A DNA stretch of 48,673 nt from DTDX01 sp964608455 (GTDB taxonomy: Archaea; Thermoproteota; Bathyarchaeia; 40CM-2-53-6; DTDX01): the NCBI GenBank assembly GCA_964608455.1, contig CAZSNM010000008.1, positions 1-48,673 on the forward strand, read 5' to 3'. Shown piece after piece: positions 34,812 through 43,325 of the stretch; position 1 is the first letter of the stretch; every line of letters begins with the position of its first letter. The notes beneath the pieces were generated by a model. It did not search any database, was not told the DNA's origin, and was given only the letters and a program-made list of their open reading frames with translations. Position numbers and translations under genes: made by a program.

Positions 34812-35126
34812 TTATTTTAATTTTAAACTTGTTAACCTAAGCTTTTTCATAAGATTTTCAAAGCGTATTTGGTTTAAAGTTGACCAATCAAATTCTTCAG
34901 CTTCTCTATATTCTAATTTAATAGCGTTGTTTTGGCAAGCAGCTATGCAAGAACCGAAGCCATCGCATAATTTTTCATTAATCAATTTGGCTTTTCCATT
35001 TATCATTTGTAATGCTCCTGTTAAACATGCTTTAATGCAGCTTTCGCATCCAATACATTTGTCTTCATCTATGGCTACTATAAATCTTGTTTTCTTGTTT
35101 TCAGCAGTTTTAATGAATATGCCCAT
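34812..35126 (-). CDS. 4Fe-4S ferredoxin-type protein
   Basis: This protein of about 104 residues has one full cluster motif (DKCIGCESCIKACLTGAL) and a second, degenerate one (KLCDGFGSCIAACQNNAI) in which the second cysteine is replaced by Phe. The CDGxGxC form is typical of iron-sulfur proteins that normally carry a Cys-rich C-terminal domain; here that domain is the separate upstream gene. The ATG at 35126 overlaps that gene by 17 bases; a TTG at 35147 is an alternative. It probably transfers electrons to an unknown partner. Confidence 0.85.
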   Translation of the reverse strand: MGIFIKTAENKKTRFIVAIDEDKCIGCESCIKACLTGALQMINGKAKLINEKLCDGFGSCIAACQNNAIKLEYREAEEFDWSTLNQIRFENLMKKLRLTSLKLK

Positions 35127-35544
35127 GGGCTTTCCTCTCAGCTTCAATCATGGATGTATCTATTATCCCAGGTTTATAAACTTCAGTTTCTCCAGATTCA
35201 ATTCTAACAATGTAATGAATCGATTTTATATCATTTCTTTTTGAGTTTTCAATTGCTTTATTAACCATCATATGAATAGCGTGGCAACATGGCACTTCCA
35301 TTGTATATACTTCAACATTTTTAGCTGAAGTTTCTTTAATTACTAAGGATAGTTTGTTTAGGAGTCTATCTGGATCTTCAAGCAATGGGCATCCTATAAT
35401 TACTGTTTCTCCTTCCCTAAATTTTTCTCCAAATTTTCTATTGGATAAAACTGTGCAGTCAGCTGCTATTATTAATTTTTCTTTTTGAAGAAATGATGCT
35501 TGAGGATGAACTAGCAATATTTTAACAGGCCATTGAACAACCAT
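35110..35544 (-). CDS. Cys-motif protein paired with ferredoxin
   Basis: This 144-residue protein has AADCTVLSNRKFGEKF, TVIIGCPLLEDPD and VYTMEVPCCHAIHMMV. These are the conserved motifs of the domain that usually follows two 4Fe-4S motifs in a single protein in anaerobic bacteria and methanogens. Here it is a separate chain placed before the ferredoxin gene. The C-terminal end (KAHGHIH) is His-rich. The cysteines may bind a metal or cluster. The role is unknown, probably redox. Confidence 0.7.
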   Translation of the reverse strand: MVVQWPVKILLVHPQASFLQKEKLIIAADCTVLSNRKFGEKFREGETVIIGCPLLEDPDRLLNKLSLVIKETSAKNVEVYTMEVPCCHAIHMMVNKAIENSKRNDIKSIHYIVRIESGETEVYKPGIIDTSMIEAERKAHGHIH

Positions 35545-35615
35545 TTTTATTCACTAATTTAAAATTTAAATTTATGGATTCACATTAATTATTCCCGAAA
35601 AAATAAGGGATAAAA

Positions 35616-36236
35616 ATGAAAAAGTTATGGGATGAACCATACTATGTAACTTTTGAAATAAAGAATGAAAAATGCAAAGTGTTGAAATTAATGAGTGATT
35701 TAGGTATTCAACAATTTAAAATAAGGGATATTAGAGGGTTAAGTGGAGGTTTAATAAGGCATTTAGTAGAGTTATCTTTGGATGAAATTAAGCATATTCC
35801 TAAAGAAAAAATTAATAAAATCGTAAAGTTAACTAAAAGTTCAGCAGCTTGGATTGAAAGCGAAGGATGCGATGTTTGTAATGCTATATTATCTCATGGT
35901 TCATTTTTAGTTTCTGGAAGAACAATCCAAAATTCCATTATTCTCTACAATTTTGTAACACCAAGTTTTGATGCCTATAAAAGTATAATTTCAGCTTTGG
36001 AAACTAACAAATTTGAAGTAAAAATATTAAATTTAGGAATGTTTAAATTTAAGAAAAAGGTTTTAACCGAAACACAAGAAAAAATATTATGGCTTGCATT
36101 AAAAACAGGTTTTTTTGATTATCCTAAAAAAATTAGCATAGATAAGCTTTCTCGGAAGTTAGGGATAAGCGCCTCAACTTTCTCTGAAATTGCTAGAAGA
36201 GGTATTCGAAGATTGCTGGAGTATTACTTTGAATAG
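35616..36236 (+). CDS. HTH regulator, bacterio-opsin activator type
   Basis: This 206-residue protein ends in an HTH_10-type DNA-binding domain: LTETQEKILWLALKTGFFDYP then IDKLSRKLGISASTFSEIARRG. This architecture is typical of archaeal bacterio-opsin-activator-like regulators. The N-terminal part (about 1-145) has a ferredoxin-like or ACT-like pattern with a cysteine pair GCDVCNAI that might sense metal or redox state. It is divergent from the ferredoxin/Cys-protein pair, so it may regulate those genes. That is inference from position. Confidence 0.82.
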   Translation: MKKLWDEPYYVTFEIKNEKCKVLKLMSDLGIQQFKIRDIRGLSGGLIRHLVELSLDEIKHIPKEKINKIVKLTKSSAAWIESEGCDVCNAILSHGSFLVSGRTIQNSIILYNFVTPSFDAYKSIISALETNKFEVKILNLGMFKFKKKVLTETQEKILWLALKTGFFDYPKKISIDKLSRKLGISASTFSEIARRGIRRLLEYYFE

Positions 36237-37519
36237 TTAATTAAAGCTTTTTTAAGCATTTTTACGCTTTTTACCCATTCTTCATCATTTTTAACCCAGG
36301 GTGTAGCCATTAATGATAATCTAATGACATTTTTTGGTTGTCCATAAAATGGTTCGCCAGGGATAGCTACTATTCCATATTCATTAATGAGTTTATCAGC
36401 AAGTTTAGTGCCATCCTTATTTGTTTTAATTAAAGCATAAAGTGCACCAAATGCTCCATTTTTTGGTAAAATTAAAGGTAAATTCTCTTCAATTAACATT
36501 GTTAATCTTTGAGCTAAAATTTTGCATGCCCATTCATGCACAATTTTATTTTTTAAAAATGCTTCAAGAACTTTAGCGCCTATAGTGAATCCTGAGGTGG
36601 GACTGCTAAGCGTTTCTCTTCCAATAAAAGCTTCCATTAATTTTATCCAATGACTGCTTGCAGTTGCAAAACCAAACCTTAAACCAGCCATTAAACAGGT
36701 TTTTGAAAGGCTTGAAATAATACACACATTTTTATAGTATCTTCTTATAATTCTTTTAAATTCATCTATTTTTTCTTGAAGAAAGTTTCTATCAAATTCT
36801 GCTTTATTAGAAGTTAATTTTAAGATTGTAAATAGATATGGTGCATCCCAAATCATCCCGCAGCCTCTTTCAGTTAAAACTTCAAGAATTTTCTCAAAAT
36901 CTTGTGTTGAAATATATCCTGTTGGATTATTAGGCATGCTGAGATAAAAAACAGAGTTTTCAACAATTTTCTCTTTTAAATCATCAATGTTAATTGATAA
37001 GTCATTATTTCTTTTTATACGAATAACTTGTCCCCCTCTATCTTTAACTATAGCCGGGATTACATCATATTCCCATCGAGAAAGAAAGACTTTTGCTTCA
37101 GGTTTTAATGATCGAAGAGCAGCTGTCATAGCTTGTTGTCCACCAGCTGTTACTATAACTTTATCAAAATCTTCATCATTTAATGGTACACCGTGAACTT
37201 CTTTAAAGTATTTTATTGCAAGTTTTCTTATTTGCAAGCTTCCTCCAGTCGGGGAATATGATAAACCTTTTGGAGTTGGATAATATGCTTCTAAAATACC
37301 CTCTTTTATAGCTTCAGCTATAACTTTAAGCTCAAGTGGTAAATTCTCATTTACCTTTACATCTATTTTATCGAATAAATTAATTTTAAATAGTAGTTTT
37401 CCTATGTTTCCACTGCTAAAATCAAATATGGGTAATCCTTTTTCTTCCCTTAAAGTTGCCTTGTTTATTGTTTCTCGTATAATTGGAGGGACAGTAGAAG
37501 AAAGAAGAAAGTTTTGCAT
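36224..37519 (-). CDS. PLP-dependent aminotransferase, class I/II
   Basis: This 431-residue fold-type I aminotransferase has the SMPNNPTGYI motif, a YLFT-type Tyr, the PLP-lysine motif ISSLSKTCLMAGLRFGF and a substrate-binding Arg near the C-terminus (NVIRLSLM). The substrate cannot be assigned; its N-terminus (SSGNIGKLLF) resembles archaeal aspartate or aromatic aminotransferase relatives. It converges with the HTH gene with a 13-base overlap. Confidence 0.88.
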   Translation of the reverse strand: MQNFLLSSTVPPIIRETINKATLREEKGLPIFDFSSGNIGKLLFKINLFDKIDVKVNENLPLELKVIAEAIKEGILEAYYPTPKGLSYSPTGGSLQIRKLAIKYFKEVHGVPLNDEDFDKVIVTAGGQQAMTAALRSLKPEAKVFLSRWEYDVIPAIVKDRGGQVIRIKRNNDLSINIDDLKEKIVENSVFYLSMPNNPTGYISTQDFEKILEVLTERGCGMIWDAPYLFTILKLTSNKAEFDRNFLQEKIDEFKRIIRRYYKNVCIISSLSKTCLMAGLRFGFATASSHWIKLMEAFIGRETLSSPTSGFTIGAKVLEAFLKNKIVHEWACKILAQRLTMLIEENLPLILPKNGAFGALYALIKTNKDGTKLADKLINEYGIVAIPGEPFYGQPKNVIRLSLMATPWVKNDEEWVKSVKMLKKALINYSK

Positions 37520-37598
37520 GGTAGCAACCCATTTTTTTTAACCTTGCCTAATTATTTTTCTTTAATATAAAATTTTTGGAAAAATGAAAATGGGAAAC

Positions 37599-38960
37599 TT
37601 AAAAATTAAAATTTTTTATTTTCCTAGCTAATTGAATAACTTTTTGAGCAACTTCAATAGGGTCTTTCCCAAGAATTATTACCATAGGTTCTTTTCCATA
37701 ATCTCCTTCATGATATATTACGTCTGGTACTCCTCCAGCTTTTTTAATAGCTTCTTTGACTCCCCAAATTGTTGTTAAACCTTCCTTTTCTTTAATTTCA
37801 GGGGGCTCCATCCTTCTATCATAAAAGGAAATTTTTAACCCTAAATTTTTGCATAATTCAATTATTTTCTTTGAGTATTTTATATTCATAGCTGATTTAA
37901 ACTCTGGATTTTCCTTCATAACAGTAATTATAATATTGGCTATATGTTTTGATGCGCCAAAATGTGGATATGCAGAAGCTTTTACTTTACCATTAAGCTT
38001 AACTATTCTTCCAGGTATACCAGCTACATCCATAATTGATTTAGAATAGCTTAAAGCCAATCCAATGTTTGATTGAGTTTCAGGTATTAACAAAGCCACT
38101 TCTGGAGTTGCTTCAAGCATTTCTACGGCCTTTTCTATAAGAATTAAAGCTTCATATTTTTCAGCTTCTTTATAAATATTGGCCATTGGGTTAACAGGTC
38201 CTACACCTTTACCAATATTGAAGGAGAATTGAATTGCGTTTAAAACAAACTCTTTAGCTTTTTCAACAGCTTCTTCAACATTTTTGTTTTTAGCTAAAAA
38301 CGCTGTTATAGCTGAGGCAAAGACGCATCCTGTTCCATGAGTGTTTTTTGTTTGAATTCTTTCAGATTCAAAAATTTTAAAATCGCCCTTATAATATAAT
38401 ACGTCGTAAACCTTATTTTCAATTTCTAAATGTCCTCCCTTTACTACAACTGCTTCAGCTCCTAATTCAGCTATTTGTTTAGCCGCTTCCTTAGCATCAT
38501 TTAAATCCTTAATTTCTCTATTTAATAAAACTTCAGCTTCCTTTGCATTTGGTGTAATAACTGTGGCTAGAGGAATCAATTTTTTAATCAATGCTTCAAT
38601 AGAATCTTTTTTTAAAAGAGGTGCTCCGCTTTTAGCAACCATCACTGGATCAACAACCATTTTAAATTTATATTTTTCAGCTTCTTCAGCAACAACTTTA
38701 ATTATCTCATTTGAATAAAGCATTCCTGTTTTAACAGCATCAACTCCAATATCTTCAATAACAGATTCAATTTGAGCTTTCACAATTCTAGGTGGGACAT
38801 CATGAATTTCTGTAACGCCAAGAGTGTTTTGAGCTGTTATAGCTGTTATAACGCTCATGCCATAAACTTTTAAAGCAGCAAAAGTTTTAAGATCTGCTTG
38901 AATTCCAGCTCCAGCGCTTGAATCTGAACCAGCTATTGTAAGGGCTTTTGGAATTTTCAA
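37599..38960 (-). CDS. thiDN: ThiD-ThiN fusion: HMP/HMP-P kinase and thiamine-phosphate synthase
   Basis: The N-terminal part (about 1-265) is ThiD, with the start TIAGSDSSAGAGIQADLKTF and the catalytic GTGCVFASAITAFLA loop. It phosphorylates hydroxymethylpyrimidine and its phosphate. The C-terminal part (about 275-453) is ThiN, which joins HMP-PP to thiazole phosphate, with IPETQSNIGLALSYSK, YPHFGASKHIANII and VIYHEGDYGKEPMVIILG. This fusion is common in archaea and replaces bacterial ThiE. It is the last gene of the riboswitch-controlled operon, 4 bases after the permease. Confidence 0.93.
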   Translation of the reverse strand: MKIPKALTIAGSDSSAGAGIQADLKTFAALKVYGMSVITAITAQNTLGVTEIHDVPPRIVKAQIESVIEDIGVDAVKTGMLYSNEIIKVVAEEAEKYKFKMVVDPVMVAKSGAPLLKKDSIEALIKKLIPLATVITPNAKEAEVLLNREIKDLNDAKEAAKQIAELGAEAVVVKGGHLEIENKVYDVLYYKGDFKIFESERIQTKNTHGTGCVFASAITAFLAKNKNVEEAVEKAKEFVLNAIQFSFNIGKGVGPVNPMANIYKEAEKYEALILIEKAVEMLEATPEVALLIPETQSNIGLALSYSKSIMDVAGIPGRIVKLNGKVKASAYPHFGASKHIANIIITVMKENPEFKSAMNIKYSKKIIELCKNLGLKISFYDRRMEPPEIKEKEGLTTIWGVKEAIKKAGGVPDVIYHEGDYGKEPMVIILGKDPIEVAQKVIQLARKIKNFNF

Positions 38961-38964
38961 ATTT

Positions 38965-40236
38965 TTAATCCTCCCTTTTCAACTTTGAAAAACATAAATT
39001 AAATATTATTGTAGCAAAAAATGATGGAAGGCTTGCGCCAACCCATGGATAAAAATTAACTAAAATAAAATATGTTAATGCACCTAAAAACCATGAGATT
39101 AATGCTTTAACGTTTATAGTTTCTCTCTTATTGTAAAATTCTTCATTTTTATATTTTCCTTTTCTTAAAATAAAGAAATCTGAAAATAAAACCCCCAATA
39201 AAGGAGTAAAAAGAGCGCCAATCATTAATAAGAAAGATTCATAACGAGTTAAAGGGGTTGTTAAAGCCAAGATTACGCTAATTGCAACAACAATTAAAAT
39301 TAATTTTCTTTGCTTAATTTTGGGGAAAAGATTTTGTAAGGAAACAGCTGCAGAATATATATCTGCAAAAGCATTATCTGTTTCATCAACCAAAATTAAT
39401 GTTAATGCTAAAGTTCCGAGGAAAAGAATTGAAATTGATGAAACAATATCTGTAATACCTGTAAAAGCTATAATAGCTGCTCCTAAAAAATAAAACCATG
39501 TATTAGCAATTGTATAACCTATTGCTGTTCCAATAAATGCATCCCTATCCTTTTTAGCAAATCTATTATAATCTGAAATTAGAGGCCACCATGAAATAGG
39601 CATAGCTATCACTAAGTCTAAAGCTAAAGGTATAGGTAATTTGCCCAATCCAGGAGTTAAAAAATTAGTTAAAGCTTTAGGTTTAGAAAAAATTTGAATA
39701 GTTATCCATATTGTTGAAGCATAAATAAGCCATATAGCAGCTTTTTCAAGCCATTGACGAATAACAGCTATTGGACCGCCTAAAGCCAATAAAGTGCAAA
39801 ATAATGCAAATATAAGAATCCATAAGGGTTCAGTTAATTCTCCTAGAAAATCTCCAAAAATTGATGTTGCAGCTTTACTCATAATAATAAATTCAAAACC
39901 TGTCCATCCTATAAGCTGAATAATATTAAGGTAAGTTGGAAAATATGAACCTTTAATTCCTAAAATAGCCCTGAGACTAACCATTGTTGGAACACCATAA
40001 CGCGATCCTATAACTCCTGCTGAAGCCAATAAAAAGCTGCCAATAATTGAACCTATTAATGAAACAATTAATACTTCAATCATGCTTAAGCTTGGATATA
40101 AAAGTGATCCAGCCAAAAGTACAAGTAGACCAACACCTAAACTAGACCATAAAACAAGATAATCTATAAATCTTAATGTTTTTGCCTCGATTGGAACAGG
40201 GTTTATGCCCCATTCTGGAGGAAAACGAATTTTCAA
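38965..40236 (-). CDS. NCS1-family permease, probably HMP or thiamine-precursor transporter (CytX-like)
   Basis: This 423-residue membrane protein has about 12 helices. It has NCS1 features: the N-terminal PPEWGINPVPIEAKTLRF, GSRYGVPTMVSLRAILG, and a C-terminal FFILRKGKY segment. Members of this group in thiamine operons carry hydroxymethylpyrimidine. The context (TPP riboswitch, ThiD-ThiN downstream) fits import of HMP. It overlaps the P-loop gene by 4 bases (ATGA). Confidence 0.88.
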   Translation of the reverse strand: MKIRFPPEWGINPVPIEAKTLRFIDYLVLWSSLGVGLLVLLAGSLLYPSLSMIEVLIVSLIGSIIGSFLLASAGVIGSRYGVPTMVSLRAILGIKGSYFPTYLNIIQLIGWTGFEFIIMSKAATSIFGDFLGELTEPLWILIFALFCTLLALGGPIAVIRQWLEKAAIWLIYASTIWITIQIFSKPKALTNFLTPGLGKLPIPLALDLVIAMPISWWPLISDYNRFAKKDRDAFIGTAIGYTIANTWFYFLGAAIIAFTGITDIVSSISILFLGTLALTLILVDETDNAFADIYSAAVSLQNLFPKIKQRKLILIVVAISVILALTTPLTRYESFLLMIGALFTPLLGVLFSDFFILRKGKYKNEEFYNKRETINVKALISWFLGALTYFILVNFYPWVGASLPSFFATIIFNLCFSKLKRED

Positions 40237-40835
40237 ACTAGAAGAGCCTCCATATTTATTTTTAAAGGCTTAAAATTCTTCATTTCAATAAGCATATCCA
40301 TTGATTTAGCAAGTTCCATCATTAAGCATTTTTCTCTTAAAGAAATACCCGATCCTAAATCATTATTATTAAAAAATTTGCCATAATAACCATTTAATAT
40401 AGCGGTTTTGGCTTTATTTAAAATTGAAAAAAGCTTATTTAATTCACCTTTATGCAAATAAATGCTTACATCATTTATAAATAAAATTTCCCTATTGCTT
40501 TCTAAAAACTTTTTGAAAACCTCCTCTATTGCTATAGCATTTTCTTCAGCTATTTTTAATATATCTTTTTTATTTTTTCCCTCAATTCTTGGAGCTTTAA
40601 CCTTAGGTCTTAAATAAACTATTGTTGAATCAATATTTATATACTCAGTTAAAGGTAATCCAATAAATTCTTTATTAAAAACTTTTGTTTTTGGAGCTAA
40701 ATCTATAATTGCTATTTTAAAGCCATAACCTAATTTAACAGCTTCTTTAAAAAGCTCAGCTGTAAACTTTGTTTTTCCACTTTTTACTTCTCCTAAAATC
40801 AAGCTTTTTTTATTTAAAAACTCAAGAAAACTCAA
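40233..40835 (-). CDS. Unassigned P-loop NTPase in thiamine operon
   Basis: This 200-residue protein starts with a Walker A motif at residues 15-22 (LILGEVKSGKTKFTAEL) and has a Walker B-like strand EILFINDVSIYL. It lacks an ABC signature, so it is not an ECF ATPase. There is no recognisable domain for kinase substrate binding. It lies between thiW and the permease in a tight operon controlled by the TPP riboswitch, so its job is probably tied to thiamine precursor uptake or salvage. I do not recognise the family. Confidence 0.75.
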   Translation of the reverse strand: MSFLEFLNKKSLILGEVKSGKTKFTAELFKEAVKLGYGFKIAIIDLAPKTKVFNKEFIGLPLTEYINIDSTIVYLRPKVKAPRIEGKNKKDILKIAEENAIAIEEVFKKFLESNREILFINDVSIYLHKGELNKLFSILNKAKTAILNGYYGKFFNNNDLGSGISLREKCLMMELAKSMDMLIEMKNFKPLKINMEALLV

Positions 40836-40844
40836 TATGTTTCC

Positions 40845-41402
40845 CTACTCTAACCTTAATTTATTTAATATACCGGATTTATCAAGAATTAAAAGTGTAA
40901 AGTAACCTGCAGTGCTTCCAGTTATTGAGCTTATTGACCAACCAAACCAAAGAGTTAAAAGTGCAGGCAACCAGCCAGCTTTTTCAACCAAATTTAAAAG
41001 GGGCTTCCAACCTATAATTGGTGCAATTATAAAAAGGGAAATTGTAGCTCCTATAGTTACTGTTCCTAAAGGTTCAAGAAAAGCAACCGCATATCGATAA
41101 TGCTTTCTATTCAGTTTTTTAGCAACTTTATAGCTTAATCCAACAATTAAGGCTCCTGGAATTCCTCCTGGAAAAGCAAATATTGTACCTAAACCAAGTA
41201 AATTTCTTATAATTCCTATTAAAGTAGCTGTTAAAGAACCCCAAAGGGGTCCAATTATTACACCTGCTAAAACATTAATAAAATGTTGAGCTGGAAAAGC
41301 TTTTGTCCCAAAAAACAAAAAATGAAGCGGTGCAATTACAACTCCGAGAGCTGTAAAGCAACCTGTTATAGCAATTTTTAAGGTTAATTTTTTATTATTC
41401 AT
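40845..41402 (-). CDS. thiW: ThiW, ECF-type S component for a thiamine precursor
   Basis: This 185-residue membrane protein has about five helices. The start (LKIAITGCFTALGVVIAPL) and FPAQHFINVLAGVIIGPLWG, GLGTIFAFPGGIPGALIVG match ThiW, thought to carry the thiazole precursor. It would use shared ECF A and T subunits that are not in the window. It is the first gene of the TPP-riboswitch operon; the ATG begins 12 bases after the riboswitch, and the ribosome site (gggaaggg) overlaps the riboswitch end. Confidence 0.88.
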   Translation of the reverse strand: MNNKKLTLKIAITGCFTALGVVIAPLHFLFFGTKAFPAQHFINVLAGVIIGPLWGSLTATLIGIIRNLLGLGTIFAFPGGIPGALIVGLSYKVAKKLNRKHYRYAVAFLEPLGTVTIGATISLFIIAPIIGWKPLLNLVEKAGWLPALLTLWFGWSISSITGSTAGYFTLLILDKSGILNKLRLE

Positions 41403-41413
41403 TTATTTTTCCC

Positions 41414-41510
41414 TTCCCTACGCCGGCATTACCCGGATCAGGTTCAAGGGGTCGATGGCGGATTAGCCATCCTCTCAGCCGGGTTCCCCCAGCTCCCCCA
41501 GGGAACAACT
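41414..41510 (-). promoter_or_regulatory. TPP (THI-element) riboswitch
   Basis: The minus-strand RNA has the conserved TPP aptamer parts in order: a 5' ggggagc stem, GGCTGAGAGG, a short variable hairpin (atggctaatccgccat), then ACCCCTTGAACCTGATCCGG and GTAATGCCGGCGTAGGGA. The 3' strand of the closing stem (tagggaaggg) is also the likely Shine-Dalgarno sequence of thiW, so ligand binding would hide it and reduce translation of the operon. This is a strong match to a well-known element and among the most certain calls in the window. Confidence 0.96.
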
Positions 41511-41523
41511 ATTAGTTAATTAA

Positions 41524-41565
41524 AAAAGCAATATTTTAACTTTTCGAAATTAAAATATTGCTTTT
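41524..41565. repeat. 16-bp inverted repeat upstream of the TPP riboswitch
   Basis: The arms aaaagcaatattttaa (41524-41539) and its exact complement (41550-41565) flank a 10-base loop. The near arm borders the probable TATA region of the thiW operon (tttttaatta on the minus strand, about 41516-41525), so it could be an operator or a terminator for transcription arriving from the other side. Confidence 0.7.
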
Positions 41566-42009
41566 AATCTAGAAACCATCGGACGGAATTATTATTTTTT
41601 TTCACTTCAGAATGTATATTCTTCTAACACTTCATGATGTTAAAGCATTTTGTTGCTTAGCCTTTATGACATTCATTTAAATGTGGTCTCTTAAAATTGA
41701 CTCTTTTCAAATTGGTTAATAATTATCGTTACTGGCATTATGATACATTTAAGTAAGTTTTAATTTTTGAAGTTGAATATTTTAGCAAACTCAATTTTAT
41801 ACTTCTAATTTTTTCTTTAATTGTTTCGCATGATTTTCAGTAAAAGTTACAAATTAGCTTTTTATAACAAAAAATTTTAATAGCTAAATTAATAAATTTA
41901 ATTAAACCGAAAAGTTTATATATAAGTTTTTCAAATAAAGTTAGCCCTTACCAATATTTAAAATTATCTTGATTACAAATGAATCATTTAACGATTATTT
42001 AATCATATT
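41566..42009. other. Gene-free AT-rich stretch left of the assembly gap
   Basis: No ORF, tRNA or recognisable motif was found in these 444 bases. Its AT-rich right part (about 41870-42000), with tatataagtttttcaaata near 41918-41936, could hold a promoter directed to the right, possibly for tfb or for a gene hidden in the gap. Confidence 0.4.
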
Positions 42010-42109
42010 NNNNNNNNNNNNNNNNNNNNNNNNNNNNNNNNNNNNNNNNNNNNNNNNNNNNNNNNNNNNNNNNNNNNNNNNNNNNNNNNNNNNNNNNNNN
42101 NNNNNNNNN
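42010..42109. other. Assembly gap of 100 N
   Basis: Exactly 100 unknown bases, a conventional scaffold gap, so the true distance is not known. Sequence to left and right may not be adjacent in the genome as shown. Confidence 0.98.
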
Positions 42110-42154
42110 CTTGAAGAATAAGCATGAAAATTATTGTTATGGAGGAATTAAAGT

Positions 42155-43096
42155 TTGATTTCACAAAAAGAAAAAATTGTAAAAAAGGAAGAATTCAAGA
42201 TTACAGAATGTCCTGAATGTAAAAGTAAGGAAATTGTTGAAGATTATGAACAGGGAGAAATTGTTTGTAAAAAATGCGGTTTAGTAATAAATGATCAAGT
42301 TTTAAATAAAGGACCTGAATGGAGAGCTTTCACTAAAGAGGAAAGAGAAGAAAGAGGGAGAGTGGGAATTCCATTATCTTTTTCAATTCATGATAAAGGT
42401 TTATCTACAGTTATTGAACGTGTAAATAAGGATGCTTATGGCAGAAGCCTACCGATGGATAAAAGAATTGAAATGCTTAGGCTTAGGAAATGGCAAATTA
42501 GAACAAGAGTTCACACCTCTATTGAAAGAAATTTAGCTCAAGCAATGGCTGAATTGGATAGATTAGCAGATAAACTTCATCTTCCCCCCCAAATAAAAGA
42601 GAGAGCTGCAGTAATCTATAGAAAAGCTTTAGATGCAGGATTAGTAAGAGGAAGATCTATTGCTGCTATAATGGCTGGAGCTGTTTACGCGGCATGTAGA
42701 TTTTCAGAAACTCCAAGAACTCTTAGAGAAGTGATTGAAGCAAGTGGACTTAAAAGAAGGGATGTAGCTAGATGCTATAGACTCTTAATTAAAGAATTAA
42801 ACTTAAAGATGCCAATTGAAGACCCAATGAAAAGCATTTCAAAAATTGCTTCTAGACTTGGTCTTTCTATGGAAACTCAAAGCAAAGCTATAGAAGTTTT
42901 AAGGCAAGCTAAAGCTAAAGGTTTAATTGCAGGTAAGGATCCTTTAGGTTTAGCGGCAGCAGCTCTTTATGTAGCTTGTGCAATGGATGGAATAAAGAAA
43001 ACTCAAAAAGATATTGCTATGGCTGCTGAGGTTACGGAAGTAACCGTTAGAAATAGATATAAAAGCCTTAAAGAAGCTTTAGGGTTAAATGTATAA
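42155..43096 (+). CDS. tfb: Transcription initiation factor TFB
   Basis: This 313-residue TFIIB homologue has an N-terminal zinc ribbon (TECPECKSKEIVEDY, IVCKKCGLVI), the B-reader/linker GPEWRAFTKEEREERGRVG, and two cyclin-like repeats. The repeats are seen as RGRSIAAIMAGAVYAACR and LGLAAAALYVACAM, with the C-terminal HTH AAEVTEVTVRNRYKSLKEAL. It bridges TBP and RNA polymerase at promoters. The start is a TTG with a ggagga ribosome site. Its promoter is probably at or inside the assembly gap. Confidence 0.96.
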   Translation: MISQKEKIVKKEEFKITECPECKSKEIVEDYEQGEIVCKKCGLVINDQVLNKGPEWRAFTKEEREERGRVGIPLSFSIHDKGLSTVIERVNKDAYGRSLPMDKRIEMLRLRKWQIRTRVHTSIERNLAQAMAELDRLADKLHLPPQIKERAAVIYRKALDAGLVRGRSIAAIMAGAVYAACRFSETPRTLREVIEASGLKRRDVARCYRLLIKELNLKMPIEDPMKSISKIASRLGLSMETQSKAIEVLRQAKAKGLIAGKDPLGLAAAALYVACAMDGIKKTQKDIAMAAEVTEVTVRNRYKSLKEALGLNV

Positions 43097-43268
43097 AAAG
43101 AAGATTTTTAAACAGCAACTTTATGGTTTATTTTAGAATTTCCTTTATAGATCTAATTTTTTAATTAATTTTATGAAAGATTGAAAACTAAACTTTATTG
43201 AACCCATAAATTTAAATATAAGAAAAAACCATTTTTAATTCGTGTTTATTAATAAGAGCGTTTTAAAA

Positions 43269-43322
43269 ATGGGATTAAATAAAAAATTGAAACAAGATTT
43301 CTTTTTGGAGGGAAAAAATTAA
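43269..43322 (+). CDS. Possible 17-codon leader ORF before aIF1
   Basis: An ATG at 43269 opens a 17-residue frame (MGLNKKLKQDFFLEGKN) that stops with TAA three bases before the aIF1 start. The aIF1 ribosome site (ggaggg) lies inside it. A TATA-like tttattaa about 20 bases upstream of its ATG makes a near-leaderless transcript conceivable. It could be chance; nothing else shows it is translated. Confidence 0.25.
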   Translation: MGLNKKLKQDFFLEGKN

Positions 43323-43325
43323 AGA

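Noticed and set aside
40233..40835. P-loop protein as the missing ECF ATPase
   Set aside because: It lacks the ABC signature LSGGQ, Q-loop and switch His, so it cannot be EcfA.
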